A stretch of DNA of 64,000 nucleotides from Halarchaeum rubridurum (lineage in GTDB: Archaea > Halobacteriota > Halobacteria > Halobacteriales > Halobacteriaceae): contig NZ_BMOO01000002.1 in the NCBI RefSeq assembly GCF_014647115.1, forward strand, positions 1-64,000, read 5' to 3'. The translations under genes and the position numbers were made by a program. The notes under the pieces were generated by a model. The model was not told the origin of the DNA and searched no databases. It was given only the letters and a program-made list of their open reading frames with translations. Shown here one piece after another: positions 25,453 through 33,100 of this stretch (positions are counted from its first letter, which is position 1; every line of letters starts with the position of its first letter).

Positions 25453-26370
25453 CTACGCGCGCCGACGCGTCGCGCGGCCGCCGCCGGCGCTCGCGCTCAC
25501 GTTTTTCGCGGCGCGCGCGAGCAGCACGAACGCGCAGAACTGCACGACGAGCAGGACGTACGTCACGGCCTCGACGCGCGCGGTGACGAGGAAGAGGCCG
25601 GCGACGAGGTAGGTGTTGGCGAGCGTCGCGCACGCGCCGAGCGCGCCGTAGGCGGCGATTCCGGCTTCGCCGGCGTCGAGCGCCCAGAGGACGAGGGCGA
25701 GCAGGACGGCGAGGCCGACGAGACCGAAGAGGTGGTAGGCGGTCTGGACGCTCGGCCAGAAGGTGAAGAGGAGGTCGCGGGCGAAGACGGCCTGGAGGAC
25801 GGGGAGGGCGAGGCCGCCGACGGCGGCGTAGCGGAAGCGGGATGCGGTCGCGCCGCGGCCGCGCTCGGCGTCGACCCAGACGAGCGCGGCGACGAGCGCG
25901 ACGAAGATGGCGAGCGCGGTCGTCAGGTGGACGAGCTGGGTCGGGGGCGCGTAGCCGCCGGGGACGAGGCCGGCGACGGTGACGGTGAGCGCGCCGAAGG
26001 CGACCTGCACGGGGAGGAGGAGCGCGGCGAGCCACGCGCTGCGGGAGACGCGCGTGCCGCGATGCGCCCACCAGAGGAGGACGGCGTTCCCGACGATGAC
26101 GTAGCCGACGCTCATGGCGACGAGGCGGTGGAACCACTCGATGAACTGCGGAATCGAGAGGCCGACGGGCGAGAACTGCCCGGCGCACCCCGGGTAGGTG
26201 TTGTTGCAGGTCGCGCCGGCACCCGCGGCGGCGGTGTACTCGCCGAGGAGGACGAGGAGGGAGGTGACGACGAGCGTGAGCGCGGCGAACCCGCGGGCGT
26301 GGCGGACGAAGAAGCCCCCGACGCGCCGCGGGAGCGCGGCGAGCGAGCGTCCCGACGTCGACGTTTCCAT
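25453..26370 (-). CDS. ctaA: Heme A synthase (CtaA/Cox15)
   Basis: A 305-residue membrane enzyme with eight helices that oxidises the methyl group of heme O to form heme A for cytochrome oxidase. The first extracellular loop has GEYTAAAGAGATCNNTYPGC: a Glu and a Cys pair spaced by six residues, as in the Bacillus CtaA redox-sensitive loop. Histidines for heme lie in EWFHRLVAM, QLVHLTTAL and TAYHLFGL. ATG 26370 is chosen over the upstream GTG because a TATA-like ATATATAC box (about 26391-26400) lies about 25 nt upstream. It is divergent from a halocyanin gene, another respiratory component. Confidence 0.92.
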   Translation of the reverse strand: METSTSGRSLAALPRRVGGFFVRHARGFAALTLVVTSLLVLLGEYTAAAGAGATCNNTYPGCAGQFSPVGLSIPQFIEWFHRLVAMSVGYVIVGNAVLLWWAHRGTRVSRSAWLAALLLPVQVAFGALTVTVAGLVPGGYAPPTQLVHLTTALAIFVALVAALVWVDAERGRGATASRFRYAAVGGLALPVLQAVFARDLLFTFWPSVQTAYHLFGLVGLAVLLALVLWALDAGEAGIAAYGALGACATLANTYLVAGLFLVTARVEAVTYVLLVVQFCAFVLLARAAKNVSASAGGGRATRRRA

Positions 26371-26555
26371 GGTCGGCCGTAGGGACACGCGCGTATATAT
26401 GCCTGTCAGGTTCGCCGCCGCGAGCGCGCCGGGGGCGGCACGGGTCGCTCGCCTCCGCCGTCGGGCCGGTCGGCGTGCGTCCGGCCCCCGTCCCTTGACC
26501 GCCCCGCCGGCCCGGACCGGGGAGTATTAGTCCGTCGTCGCCCCAACGCTCTGGC
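26371..26555. promoter_or_regulatory. Divergent promoter region ctaA / halocyanin
   Basis: TATA-like ATATATAC (about 26391-26400) faces ctaA, and GAGTATTAG (26522-26530) faces the halocyanin gene, 26-34 nt before ATG 26556. Both genes would be leaderless. The central part is plain GC-rich sequence with no gene. Confidence 0.5.
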
Positions 26556-27095
26556 ATGGATCGGCGCGCGTTCCTCGCACGCGGCGCGGCGGTCGCGCTC
26601 GGCGCGGCGACGGCCGGCTGTCTCGGCGGCACCGGGGGCGACTACGACGTGGCGATGACCTCGGACGCGTACGTCCCGCGCTCGACGGCGAGCGTCCCCG
26701 ACGACGCACCGAGTTGGGTCCCCCGCGACCTCCCGACCGTCGAGGTCGTCGCGGGCGACACCGTCGTCTGGGAGAACACGGGCGCGCGCAACCACACCGT
26801 GACGGCCGCGACGTACGACCACGACCGCGTCGAGGAACTCCTCGGCGTCAGCGGCGACGCCGCGCACTCACACGACCCGCGCCTCCCGGCCGGGGCCGAC
26901 TTCTTCGCCTCGGGGTCGTTCGACGGCGAGGTCGCCGCGACGCGGTCGTTCATCGACGAGGTCAACGGCGGCGGCGTCGTCCCGCCCGGCGAGCGCTACG
27001 AGCACCGCTTCGAGACCCCCGGCTGGTACCACTACTACTGCATCCCCCACCTCCCCGCGGGCATGATGGGGAACGTCCACGTCCTCGAGGGCTGA
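26556..27095 (+). CDS. Halocyanin-like blue copper lipoprotein
   Basis: A 179-residue electron carrier. The twin-Arg signal (MDRRAFLARG) and lipobox Cys22 (TAGCLGG) predict a Tat-exported, lipid-anchored protein at the outer face of the membrane. The plastocyanin-type copper ligands are H80 (ARNHTV), C162 (YYCIPH), H165 and M170 (PAGM), with the usual spacing C-x2-H-x4-M. An insert of about 50 residues between strand H80 and the Cys loop contains AAHSHDPRLPAG. Halocyanins carry electrons to terminal oxidases, which matches the divergent ctaA gene. Confidence 0.93.
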   Translation: MDRRAFLARGAAVALGAATAGCLGGTGGDYDVAMTSDAYVPRSTASVPDDAPSWVPRDLPTVEVVAGDTVVWENTGARNHTVTAATYDHDRVEELLGVSGDAAHSHDPRLPAGADFFASGSFDGEVAATRSFIDEVNGGGVVPPGERYEHRFETPGWYHYYCIPHLPAGMMGNVHVLEG

Positions 27096-27153
27096 GGTCG
27101 CGCCCGCGCATCGGCGTGTTTTAGGGGTGCGCGACAGAACAGCGCCGATACGC

Positions 27154-27228
27154 ATGGTAGCGACGGCTGACACGACGGCGCGGCGGCGGAGCGCGCGACG
27201 ACCGACGGCCACGGGGGCGGGACGATGA
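27154..27228 (+). CDS. Candidate leader micro-ORF (24 codons) before the 2-hydroxyacid dehydrogenase
   Basis: ATG 27154 lies 28-35 nt after a TATA-like GTTTTAGG (about 27118-27125), the position expected for a leaderless start. The peptide begins MVATADTTARRR and ends TGAGR. Its TGA (27226-27228) overlaps the next ATG (27225-27227) as ATGA. No clear Shine-Dalgarno motif is present for the downstream gene, so coupling would rely on re-initiation. Translation is unproven. Confidence 0.35.
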   Translation: MVATADTTARRRSARRPTATGAGR

Positions 27229-28157
27229 CGGACGTCGTCGTCCTCCGGCAGAAGATACACGGCCTCGACCCGGTGGATTACGCCGACGCGATCCGCGAGC
27301 GCCTCCCCGAAGCGGAGGTCGCGCTCGCGCGCACGCCGAGCGAGGAGCGCGAACTGCTGATGGAGGCGACGGTCGCCACGGGCTTCCGGATAGACCCCGA
27401 GACGGTCGCGGCCTCCGACAGCCTCGACCTCTTCGTCTGCACGTTCGCCGGCACGGACCACCTCCCGCTCGACGCCCTGGAGGACGCGGGCGTCACGGTC
27501 GCCAACGCCTCCGGCGTGCACGGCCCGAACATCGCCGAACAGGTGCTGGGGTACGTCCTCGCGGACGTGCGGAACCTCCGGCAGGGGTGGACGCAGAACG
27601 AGCGCGGGGAGTGGAACCACTACCAGGGCGGCGAGCTCGCGGGGTCGACGGCGACCGTCGTCGGGATGGGCCCCATCGGCGAGACGATCATCGACCGCTT
27701 CGGCGCGTTCGACGTCGAGACCATCGGCGTCCGCTACACCCCCGAGAAGGGTGGGAACGCCGACGACGTCATCGGCTTCGAGGAGACGGCGCTGCTCGAC
27801 GCCGTCGCGCGCAGCGACTACCTCGTGCTCGCCTGCCCGCTGACCGACACCACCGAGGGTCTCGTCGACGAGGAGGTCTTCCTCACGCTCCCGACGGACG
27901 CGATGGTCGTCAACGTCGCGCGCGGCCCCGTCGTCGACACGGACGCGCTCGTCGCGGCGCTGCGCGGCAACGACATCGGGAGCGCCGCCCTCGACGTCAC
28001 CGACCCCGAACCCCTCCCCGCCGACCACCCGCTCTGGGGGCTCTCGAACTGCCTCGTCACGCCCCACAACGCCGGCCACACGCCCGAGTACTGGAACCGC
28101 TGTGCGGACATCCTCCGCGACGCCGCGAACGACGCGGGTCTCGACTACGGGCAGTAA
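27225..28157 (+). CDS. D-2-hydroxyacid dehydrogenase (NAD-dependent)
   Basis: A 310-residue cytoplasmic enzyme that interconverts 2-ketoacids and D-2-hydroxyacids. The Rossmann motif is VVGMGPIGETI (near 143-153). The catalytic set is visible: Arg in VNVARGPVVD, Glu in DVTDPEPLPADHPLW and His in TPHNAGHTPEYW. The N-terminal catalytic domain (FAGTDHLPLDAL, then NIAEQVLGYVL) is normal for the family. Similar genes in Haloferax and Haloarcula encode broad 2-ketocarboxylate reductases. The natural substrate cannot be fixed; glycerate or phosphoglycerate dehydrogenase is less likely given the 310-residue length. Confidence 0.9.
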   Translation: MTDVVVLRQKIHGLDPVDYADAIRERLPEAEVALARTPSEERELLMEATVATGFRIDPETVAASDSLDLFVCTFAGTDHLPLDALEDAGVTVANASGVHGPNIAEQVLGYVLADVRNLRQGWTQNERGEWNHYQGGELAGSTATVVGMGPIGETIIDRFGAFDVETIGVRYTPEKGGNADDVIGFEETALLDAVARSDYLVLACPLTDTTEGLVDEEVFLTLPTDAMVVNVARGPVVDTDALVAALRGNDIGSAALDVTDPEPLPADHPLWGLSNCLVTPHNAGHTPEYWNRCADILRDAANDAGLDYGQ

Positions 28158-28175
28158 CGCGTCGTCACCGCTTCC

Positions 28176-29699
28176 TCACCGGCCACTCTCCGACGCGCCG
28201 CGCGCGGCCGCACACCTCCCCGCCCACCGGACGTCGTGCGCCACGGGCTCGGGCTCCTCAAGGCGCGCCTCCTGGACGGCGACGGCGACCGACACACGTT
28301 CCAGGTCGTCCGCGTGTGTCGCGTTCCAGCGCGCACAGAGGTGGCCGGCGTACGCCCGCTGGACGCCGACGAGGTCGCGTTTGTGCGCGTTTCTGAGGAG
28401 CTTTCGCCAGCGCGCCGTCGGGTACTGGCGCTCGAACGACGGCGGCGGGGCCCACGACACCGCCCCGCCCGTGACCGCGTCGACGCGCTCGCCGCTCGCC
28501 GTCTCGGCGGGCGCGACGTACCACACCTCGGTCGTGACGGGGTCGGGCGCGAACATGTTCCAGCCGTACTGCGCCGGGTCGACGCCTTCTCCGCCTCCGA
28601 GGTCGGCGTAGCCGAGCGACGCGGCGTTCCACGCGCACATGGCGACGAGGAGGACGCAGACGACCACGGCGAGCCCCCGGCCCGCGACGCGCGCCGCCCC
28701 CGCGGGGAGTGACGGCGTGACGTCCCGGGGCGTCGGGAGGCGCGCCGCGACTCCGTTCACACCCTCTGCGAGCCGCGACCCGTCGAGGCGGCGCTCCCCC
28801 GCGTCCCAGACGACCGACGGGAGGAAGGGGAGGAGCGCGACGAGGTCGACGAGCGGGAAGATTCCGACGCCGACGGTGCAGAGCAGACCGAGGTGCGCGA
28901 GGGCGAACGCGCCGACGAGCGCGGCACGAACGCGCCCCGTCGTGAGGACGAGGAGCGGCGCGCAGGTGAGGAGCGCGAGCCACGCGTAGTTCGCGGCGGT
29001 GAGCGGGAGGGCGTGGCCGGCGAGGACGGGGCCGAAGAACACCGTGAACTCCCGGAGGTCGAAGACGTAGCGGACGGCGAGCCCGCGCCCCCAGAGCGTC
29101 CCCTGGTGTTTGAACAGCGCCGTGACGACGTAGACGAGGACGACCTGGAGGAGGAGCGCCGCGGACGCCGCCGTGGCGACGCGCGTCGGGCCGAGCGGGG
29201 CGTCGCGGGCCCGTTCGCGGGCGCGAGCGAGGGCGTCGAGCGACCAGCGCGAGCCGAGCGGCAGGAGGAGCCCCCAGAACGCCAGGCGGCGGAGGAGCGA
29301 GTCGCCGCCGTTCAATACGAGGGGGTTGCGCGCGTGCAGGGAGACGAGGAGGACGACCGAGCAGAGGAGCGCGAGGCGGGTGTGGTAGCCGAGGAGCACC
29401 GCGAGGGCGAACGCGGCGGCGAGCGCGAACAGGACGACTTCGACCCACAGCGCCCCGGAGAGCGCGTGGAGCGAGAGGCGCGACAGCGCCGGGTAGAGGG
29501 CGTGGAGGGTCCCGCGGGGGAGGACGCCGGCGTCCGTGTAGAACGCCCGGAGGTTCCGTGCGCGCAGGAGCAGGTCGAGACAGAGGAGCGCGCCGAGCGC
29601 GATTCGGAAGGCTGCGAGTCCGCGTCGGTCGACGCCGAAGCGCGCGGCGAACCCGGTTCGGAGACGGGTGAGGACGGACGGGCGTTGGCGGGACCGCAC
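28176..29699 (-). CDS. HTTM-domain (vitamin K carboxylase-like) membrane protein
   Basis: A 507-residue protein with about eight to ten membrane helices. The first third (DRRGLAAFRIALGALLCLDLLLRA, then FYTDAGVLPRG) and TALFKHQGTLWGRGLAVRYV are typical of the HTTM family, related to the membrane part of vitamin K-dependent gamma-glutamyl carboxylase; microbial members have no established reaction. The C-terminal 130 residues (YGWNMFAPDPVTTEVWYVAP) are a soluble domain common to family members. GTG 29699 lies about 28 nt after a CTTTATCG box. It is convergent with the 2-hydroxyacid dehydrogenase, 18 bp apart. Confidence 0.85.
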   Translation of the reverse strand: MRSRQRPSVLTRLRTGFAARFGVDRRGLAAFRIALGALLCLDLLLRARNLRAFYTDAGVLPRGTLHALYPALSRLSLHALSGALWVEVVLFALAAAFALAVLLGYHTRLALLCSVVLLVSLHARNPLVLNGGDSLLRRLAFWGLLLPLGSRWSLDALARARERARDAPLGPTRVATAASAALLLQVVLVYVVTALFKHQGTLWGRGLAVRYVFDLREFTVFFGPVLAGHALPLTAANYAWLALLTCAPLLVLTTGRVRAALVGAFALAHLGLLCTVGVGIFPLVDLVALLPFLPSVVWDAGERRLDGSRLAEGVNGVAARLPTPRDVTPSLPAGAARVAGRGLAVVVCVLLVAMCAWNAASLGYADLGGGEGVDPAQYGWNMFAPDPVTTEVWYVAPAETASGERVDAVTGGAVSWAPPPSFERQYPTARWRKLLRNAHKRDLVGVQRAYAGHLCARWNATHADDLERVSVAVAVQEARLEEPEPVAHDVRWAGRCAAARGASESGR

Positions 29700-29839
29700 G
29701 TCGGCGTGTTCCGCCGACGCGGTCGATAAAGCTTCGCTTCGCCGCGGCCGCGCGTCCGGTCGCGGCGCGGCCGACGCGACGCCGCGCTCTCGTGGGCGCT
29801 CGTCGCTGTACCGCGCTCACCGCGACGCCGCGCTCGTCC

Positions 29840-30646
29840 CTAGTTCCAGGGCGCCCAGTCGAAGTCGATGCAGCGCTCGCGCTCCTCGACGGCGTCGATG
29901 GCGGCGAGTTCGTCGTCGCTCAGTTCGAGGTCACGGGCGGCGAAGTTGTCCGCGATGTGGTCGCGGCCGGTCGCGCGCGGGACGGCCGCGACGTTCTCCT
30001 TCGAGAGGAGCCACGCGAGCGCCACCTGATACGGGCTCGCGTCGTGGGCCTCGGCGGCGTCGACGACGGGGTCGACGTCCGCGACCGCCCCCTGCGCGAG
30101 CGGGGAGTACGCGACCGCCCAGTAGTCGTGTTCGCGGGCGTCCGCGCGGAGTTCCTCCTGCGGGAGGAGGGGGTGCATCTCGAACTGGTGGGCGGCGATG
30201 GGGGCGTCGAGGATTTCGCGGGCCTCTTCCAGATGCTCGGGGGTGAAGTTCGAGACGCCGATGTTGTCGATCAGGCCGTCGTCGTAGGCCTCCTGATAGG
30301 TCGTGAGGACGGGTTCGGCCTCGTAGACGCCGACCGGCCAGTGGACGTAGCAGAGGTCGACGCTGTCGACGCCGAGGCGCTCCAGACAGCCCTCGATGGC
30401 GTCCCGGACGAGGTCGGTGGATTCGGGGACGGTGTTGTGGACGGTCTTTGTCGCGAGGAAGACGTCGTCGCGCTCGACCGGCGAGTCCGCGATGCCGCGC
30501 CCGACGTACTCCTCGTTCTCGTAGACCTGCGCGGTGTCGACGTGGCGATAGCCGACGTCGAGGGCGGTCTTGACGGCGTCGTAGCGTCCCTCCTGGTCGT
30601 CGTCCGTGTACGTCCCGAGCCCGATGCGGGGCATCTCGATGGCCAT
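29840..30646 (-). CDS. Aldo/keto reductase
   Basis: A 268-residue NADPH-dependent oxidoreductase of the aldo/keto reductase family, of the short type like 2,5-diketo-D-gluconate reductase. The catalytic tetrad is visible: Asp and Tyr in VDTAQVYENE, Lys in LATKTVHN, His in LCYVHWP. IDNIGVSNFTPEHLEEA and AYSPLAQG complete the signature. ATG 30646 (MAIEMPRIGLGTY) starts the first strand; the frame further upstream is not protein-like. It is divergent from the hydrolase at 30748, with short GC-rich direct repeats of GGTGG..CCGGCC type between them. Confidence 0.92.
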   Translation of the reverse strand: MAIEMPRIGLGTYTDDDQEGRYDAVKTALDVGYRHVDTAQVYENEEYVGRGIADSPVERDDVFLATKTVHNTVPESTDLVRDAIEGCLERLGVDSVDLCYVHWPVGVYEAEPVLTTYQEAYDDGLIDNIGVSNFTPEHLEEAREILDAPIAAHQFEMHPLLPQEELRADAREHDYWAVAYSPLAQGAVADVDPVVDAAEAHDASPYQVALAWLLSKENVAAVPRATGRDHIADNFAARDLELSDDELAAIDAVEERERCIDFDWAPWN

Positions 30647-30747
30647 ACGTGGCCTTCTCGGCCCGCGGCCTTCAAGGGTGGTCAGCCGGCCGTGTTCACC
30701 TCCTTCGGGCCCCGCGTTTGAAGGTGGCCGGCCGCGACGGTCACGGC

Positions 30748-31464
30748 GTGACGACGTTCGTTCTCCTCCACGGGGCGTACCACGGCGCGTGGTGTTGGTA
30801 TCGGGTCCGGGCCGAACTCGAAGCACGCGGCCACACCGTCGAGACGTTCGACCTCCCGGCACACGGGGTCGACACGACGCCGCCGGGCGACATCTCGCTC
30901 GCCGACTACGTCGAGGCGGCCTGCGAGGCCGTCGACGCCGCCGCGGGCGACCCGGTGCTCGTCGGGCACAGCATGTCCGGGGTCGTCGCCGCGGGCGCGG
31001 CCGAGCGCCGCCCGAACGCGCTCGCCGCGACGATCTACCTCACGGCCTACCTCCCGACTGACGGGGACTCGATGCTCGACCTGCGCGCGCCCGACACCGC
31101 GCTCGACGGGAACTTCGTCGTCGACGAGGAGCGCGGGCTCGGCTCCGTCCCCGAGGAGGCGCTTGACGACGTGTTCTACGGGGAGTGCGACCCGGCCGAG
31201 CGCGCGCTCGCGCACTCGCTCGTCCGCCCGGAGCCCATGGCCCCCATCTCGACCGGCGTCTCGCTCACCGCGGATGGCTTTGGCCGCGTCCCCCGCGCGT
31301 ACGTCGAGTGCACGGCGGACGCGACGATTCCGCTCGCCCACCAGCGCGCGATGCGCGAGGCGACGCCGGCCGAGCGCGTCGAGACCGTCGACGCCGACCA
31401 CTCGCCGTTCCTCGCCGCGCCGACGGCGACCGCGGCCGCCCTCGAACGCGCGGCCGACGTCTGA
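30748..31464 (+). CDS. Alpha/beta hydrolase (esterase/hydroxynitrile lyase-like branch)
   Basis: A 238-residue cytoplasmic hydrolase. FVLLHGAYHGAWCWYRV holds the oxyanion-hole HG motif; the nucleophile Ser lies in VGHSMSGV, with Asp in CTADATIPL and His in DADHSPFLA. The sequence pattern is that of the plant methylesterase/hydroxynitrile lyase branch and its bacterial esterase relatives. The substrate is unknown; a small ester is likely. GTG 30748 is preceded by a GTTTGAA box about 30 nt upstream, fitting a leaderless message. Confidence 0.88.
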   Translation: MTTFVLLHGAYHGAWCWYRVRAELEARGHTVETFDLPAHGVDTTPPGDISLADYVEAACEAVDAAAGDPVLVGHSMSGVVAAGAAERRPNALAATIYLTAYLPTDGDSMLDLRAPDTALDGNFVVDEERGLGSVPEEALDDVFYGECDPAERALAHSLVRPEPMAPISTGVSLTADGFGRVPRAYVECTADATIPLAHQRAMREATPAERVETVDADHSPFLAAPTATAAALERAADV

Positions 31465-31508
31465 GCGACCGGGAGCGTTATGCCGACCCCCCGCGTCAGA
31501 AACGCACG

Positions 31509-31568
31509 ATGTGTCGGCGATGGGCCGCCCCGCGGTCGGGGCCGTCGGGCGTGGGAGGCGTGCGCTGA
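31509..31568 (+). CDS. Candidate leader micro-ORF (19 codons) before a small membrane protein
   Basis: ATG 31509 lies about 29 nt after a TATA-like GCGTTATGCC (31475-31484). The peptide is MCRRWAAPRSGPSGVGGVR. Its TGA (31566-31568) shares one base with the ATG of the next gene (31568-31570). GGGAGG (31553-31558) lies 9 nt before that ATG. Same arrangement as upstream of mer, hyuA and the thiolase. Translation is unproven. Confidence 0.35.
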   Translation: MCRRWAAPRSGPSGVGGVR

Positions 31569-31828
31569 TGCGCAGCGGCTCGTACTCCCTGCTGTTGCTC
31601 GTCGTCGGCTGTCTCGGGCTCTGCATCGGCGCGACCGTCTTCCTCCGCGAGTTCCTCGGCGCGCCGCTCGCCGTCGCTACCGGCGTGCGGGTCGTCGGCG
31701 GCGGGAACGCGCTCGCCGGGGCGATAATCGTCACCGCGAGTTTCGCGCTGATGGCGTTCGCCGCCGTCGTCTTCTACATCTCGCGGGGGAAACACCGGCG
31801 ACGCGAGCGCGTCCTCCGGCGCTGGTGA
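31568..31828 (+). CDS. Small two-helix membrane protein, function unknown
   Basis: An 86-residue protein with two hydrophobic helices (SLLLLVVGCLGLCIGATVFL and GAIIVTASFALMAFAAVVFYI) and a basic C-terminus (SRGKHRRRERVLRRW) likely on the cytoplasmic side. I recognise no family. ATG 31568 is preferred because it directly precedes the first helix and has GGGAGG 9 nt upstream. It lies 90 bp before the CetZ-like pair on the same strand; a role at the membrane with them is possible but unsupported. Confidence 0.65.
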   Translation: MRSGSYSLLLLVVGCLGLCIGATVFLREFLGAPLAVATGVRVVGGGNALAGAIIVTASFALMAFAAVVFYISRGKHRRRERVLRRW

Positions 31829-31918
31829 CCGGCGTCGCGTCCCCGACTCGACCCGTCGCGTCACCGAAACACACGGCGGATTTATCCGTTCGAGACGAGT
31901 CCGAGTAACACGACAGCT

Positions 31919-33097
31919 ATGAAGCTCGCTACCATCGGCGTCGGGAACGCCGGGAGCAAGATCGTGGACCGGATGCTCGAGTTCGAGTCCCGAACCGACC
32001 GGAACCTCTGCCGACACGTACACGCCATCAACACGGCGCGCACGGACCTGGCGAAGCCGGACTACATCCCCGAGGAGCGCCGCGTCCTCATCGGCGACAC
32101 GAACCAGAAGGCGAAGGGCCACGGCGTCGGCGGCGACGTCGAGATCGGCGCCGAGGTGGCGAAGGCGGACCTCGACGAGATTCGCCGCGCGTTCGACGAC
32201 GTCGAGATTCACACGGTGGACGCCATCCTCGTCGTCGCCGGCCTCGGCGGCGGCTCAGGAAGCGGCGGCGGCCCCGTCGTCATCGACGCCCTTCAGGAGA
32301 TGTACGACGAGCCGGTGTACGCCCTCGGCGTCCTCCCCGGCGAGTACGAGGGCGGCCGCCCGGCGCTGAACGCCGCGCGCTCGCTCCAGTCGTTCGTCTC
32401 GAAGGTGGACAACTTCATCGGGTTCGACAACGACGCGTGGCGGGCCCGCGAGCAGACCATCGAGGAGGGGTACGAGCAGATGAACCGCGAGCTCGCGGCG
32501 CGCCTCGTCACCCTCCTCGCGGCCGGTGAGACGGACGACTCGGACGTCGCCGAGAACGCGATGGACTCCAGCGACATCATCCGCACGCTCGACACGGGCG
32601 GCGTCTCCTCCATCGGCTACGCCGCGACGCAGGTCGAGGAGACCTCCGAGGGCCTCCTCGATCGGTGGAGTTCGGACTCCCAGCGCGTCAACCGCGACGA
32701 CGGGAGCCAGGCGACGAAGATAAAGGGGCTCGTCCGGCGCGCCGTCAACTCCCGGCTGACCCTCCCCGGCGAGGTGTCAAGCGCCGACCGCGCGCTCGCC
32801 GTCATCTCCGGGCCGCCGAGCGAGTTCTCCCGGAAGGGCATCGAGAGCGCGCGCCAGTGGCTCGAACAGGAGGCGGACACCGTCGAGGTGCTCGTGGGCG
32901 ACGACCCCCGCGAGAACTCGCCGCGCCTCTCCGCCGCGGTCCTCCTCTCGAACGTCACGGAAGCGCCGCGCATCGACCAGATTCAGAACCAGGCGGTCGA
33001 CGCCCAACAGAAGATCGCCGAACAGGAGGCCGTGCGCGAGGAGCAGATCAACGACCTCATCACGGACGACAACAACGACCTCGACCCCGTCGTCTAG
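31919..33097 (+). CDS. CetZ/FtsZ-like tubulin-superfamily GTPase, copy 1
   Basis: A 392-residue cytoskeletal GTPase. The N-terminus MKLATIGVGNAGSKIVDRML contains the T1 loop; VAGLGGGSGSGGGPVVIDAL is the tubulin signature loop (GGGSGSG); FDNDAW (near 170) matches the nucleotide-contact region and NAMDSSDIIRTL the T7 loop with the two catalytic Asp. CetZ proteins of haloarchaea control cell shape and motility rather than division; the absence of a typical FtsZ C-terminal peptide fits CetZ. The C-terminal end (AQQKIAEQEAVREEQINDL) is helical. A GATTTATCC box lies about 35 nt before ATG 31919. Copy 2 starts 3 bp after its stop. Confidence 0.85.
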   Translation: MKLATIGVGNAGSKIVDRMLEFESRTDRNLCRHVHAINTARTDLAKPDYIPEERRVLIGDTNQKAKGHGVGGDVEIGAEVAKADLDEIRRAFDDVEIHTVDAILVVAGLGGGSGSGGGPVVIDALQEMYDEPVYALGVLPGEYEGGRPALNAARSLQSFVSKVDNFIGFDNDAWRAREQTIEEGYEQMNRELAARLVTLLAAGETDDSDVAENAMDSSDIIRTLDTGGVSSIGYAATQVEETSEGLLDRWSSDSQRVNRDDGSQATKIKGLVRRAVNSRLTLPGEVSSADRALAVISGPPSEFSRKGIESARQWLEQEADTVEVLVGDDPRENSPRLSAAVLLSNVTEAPRIDQIQNQAVDAQQKIAEQEAVREEQINDLITDDNNDLDPVV

Positions 33098-33100
33098 TCG

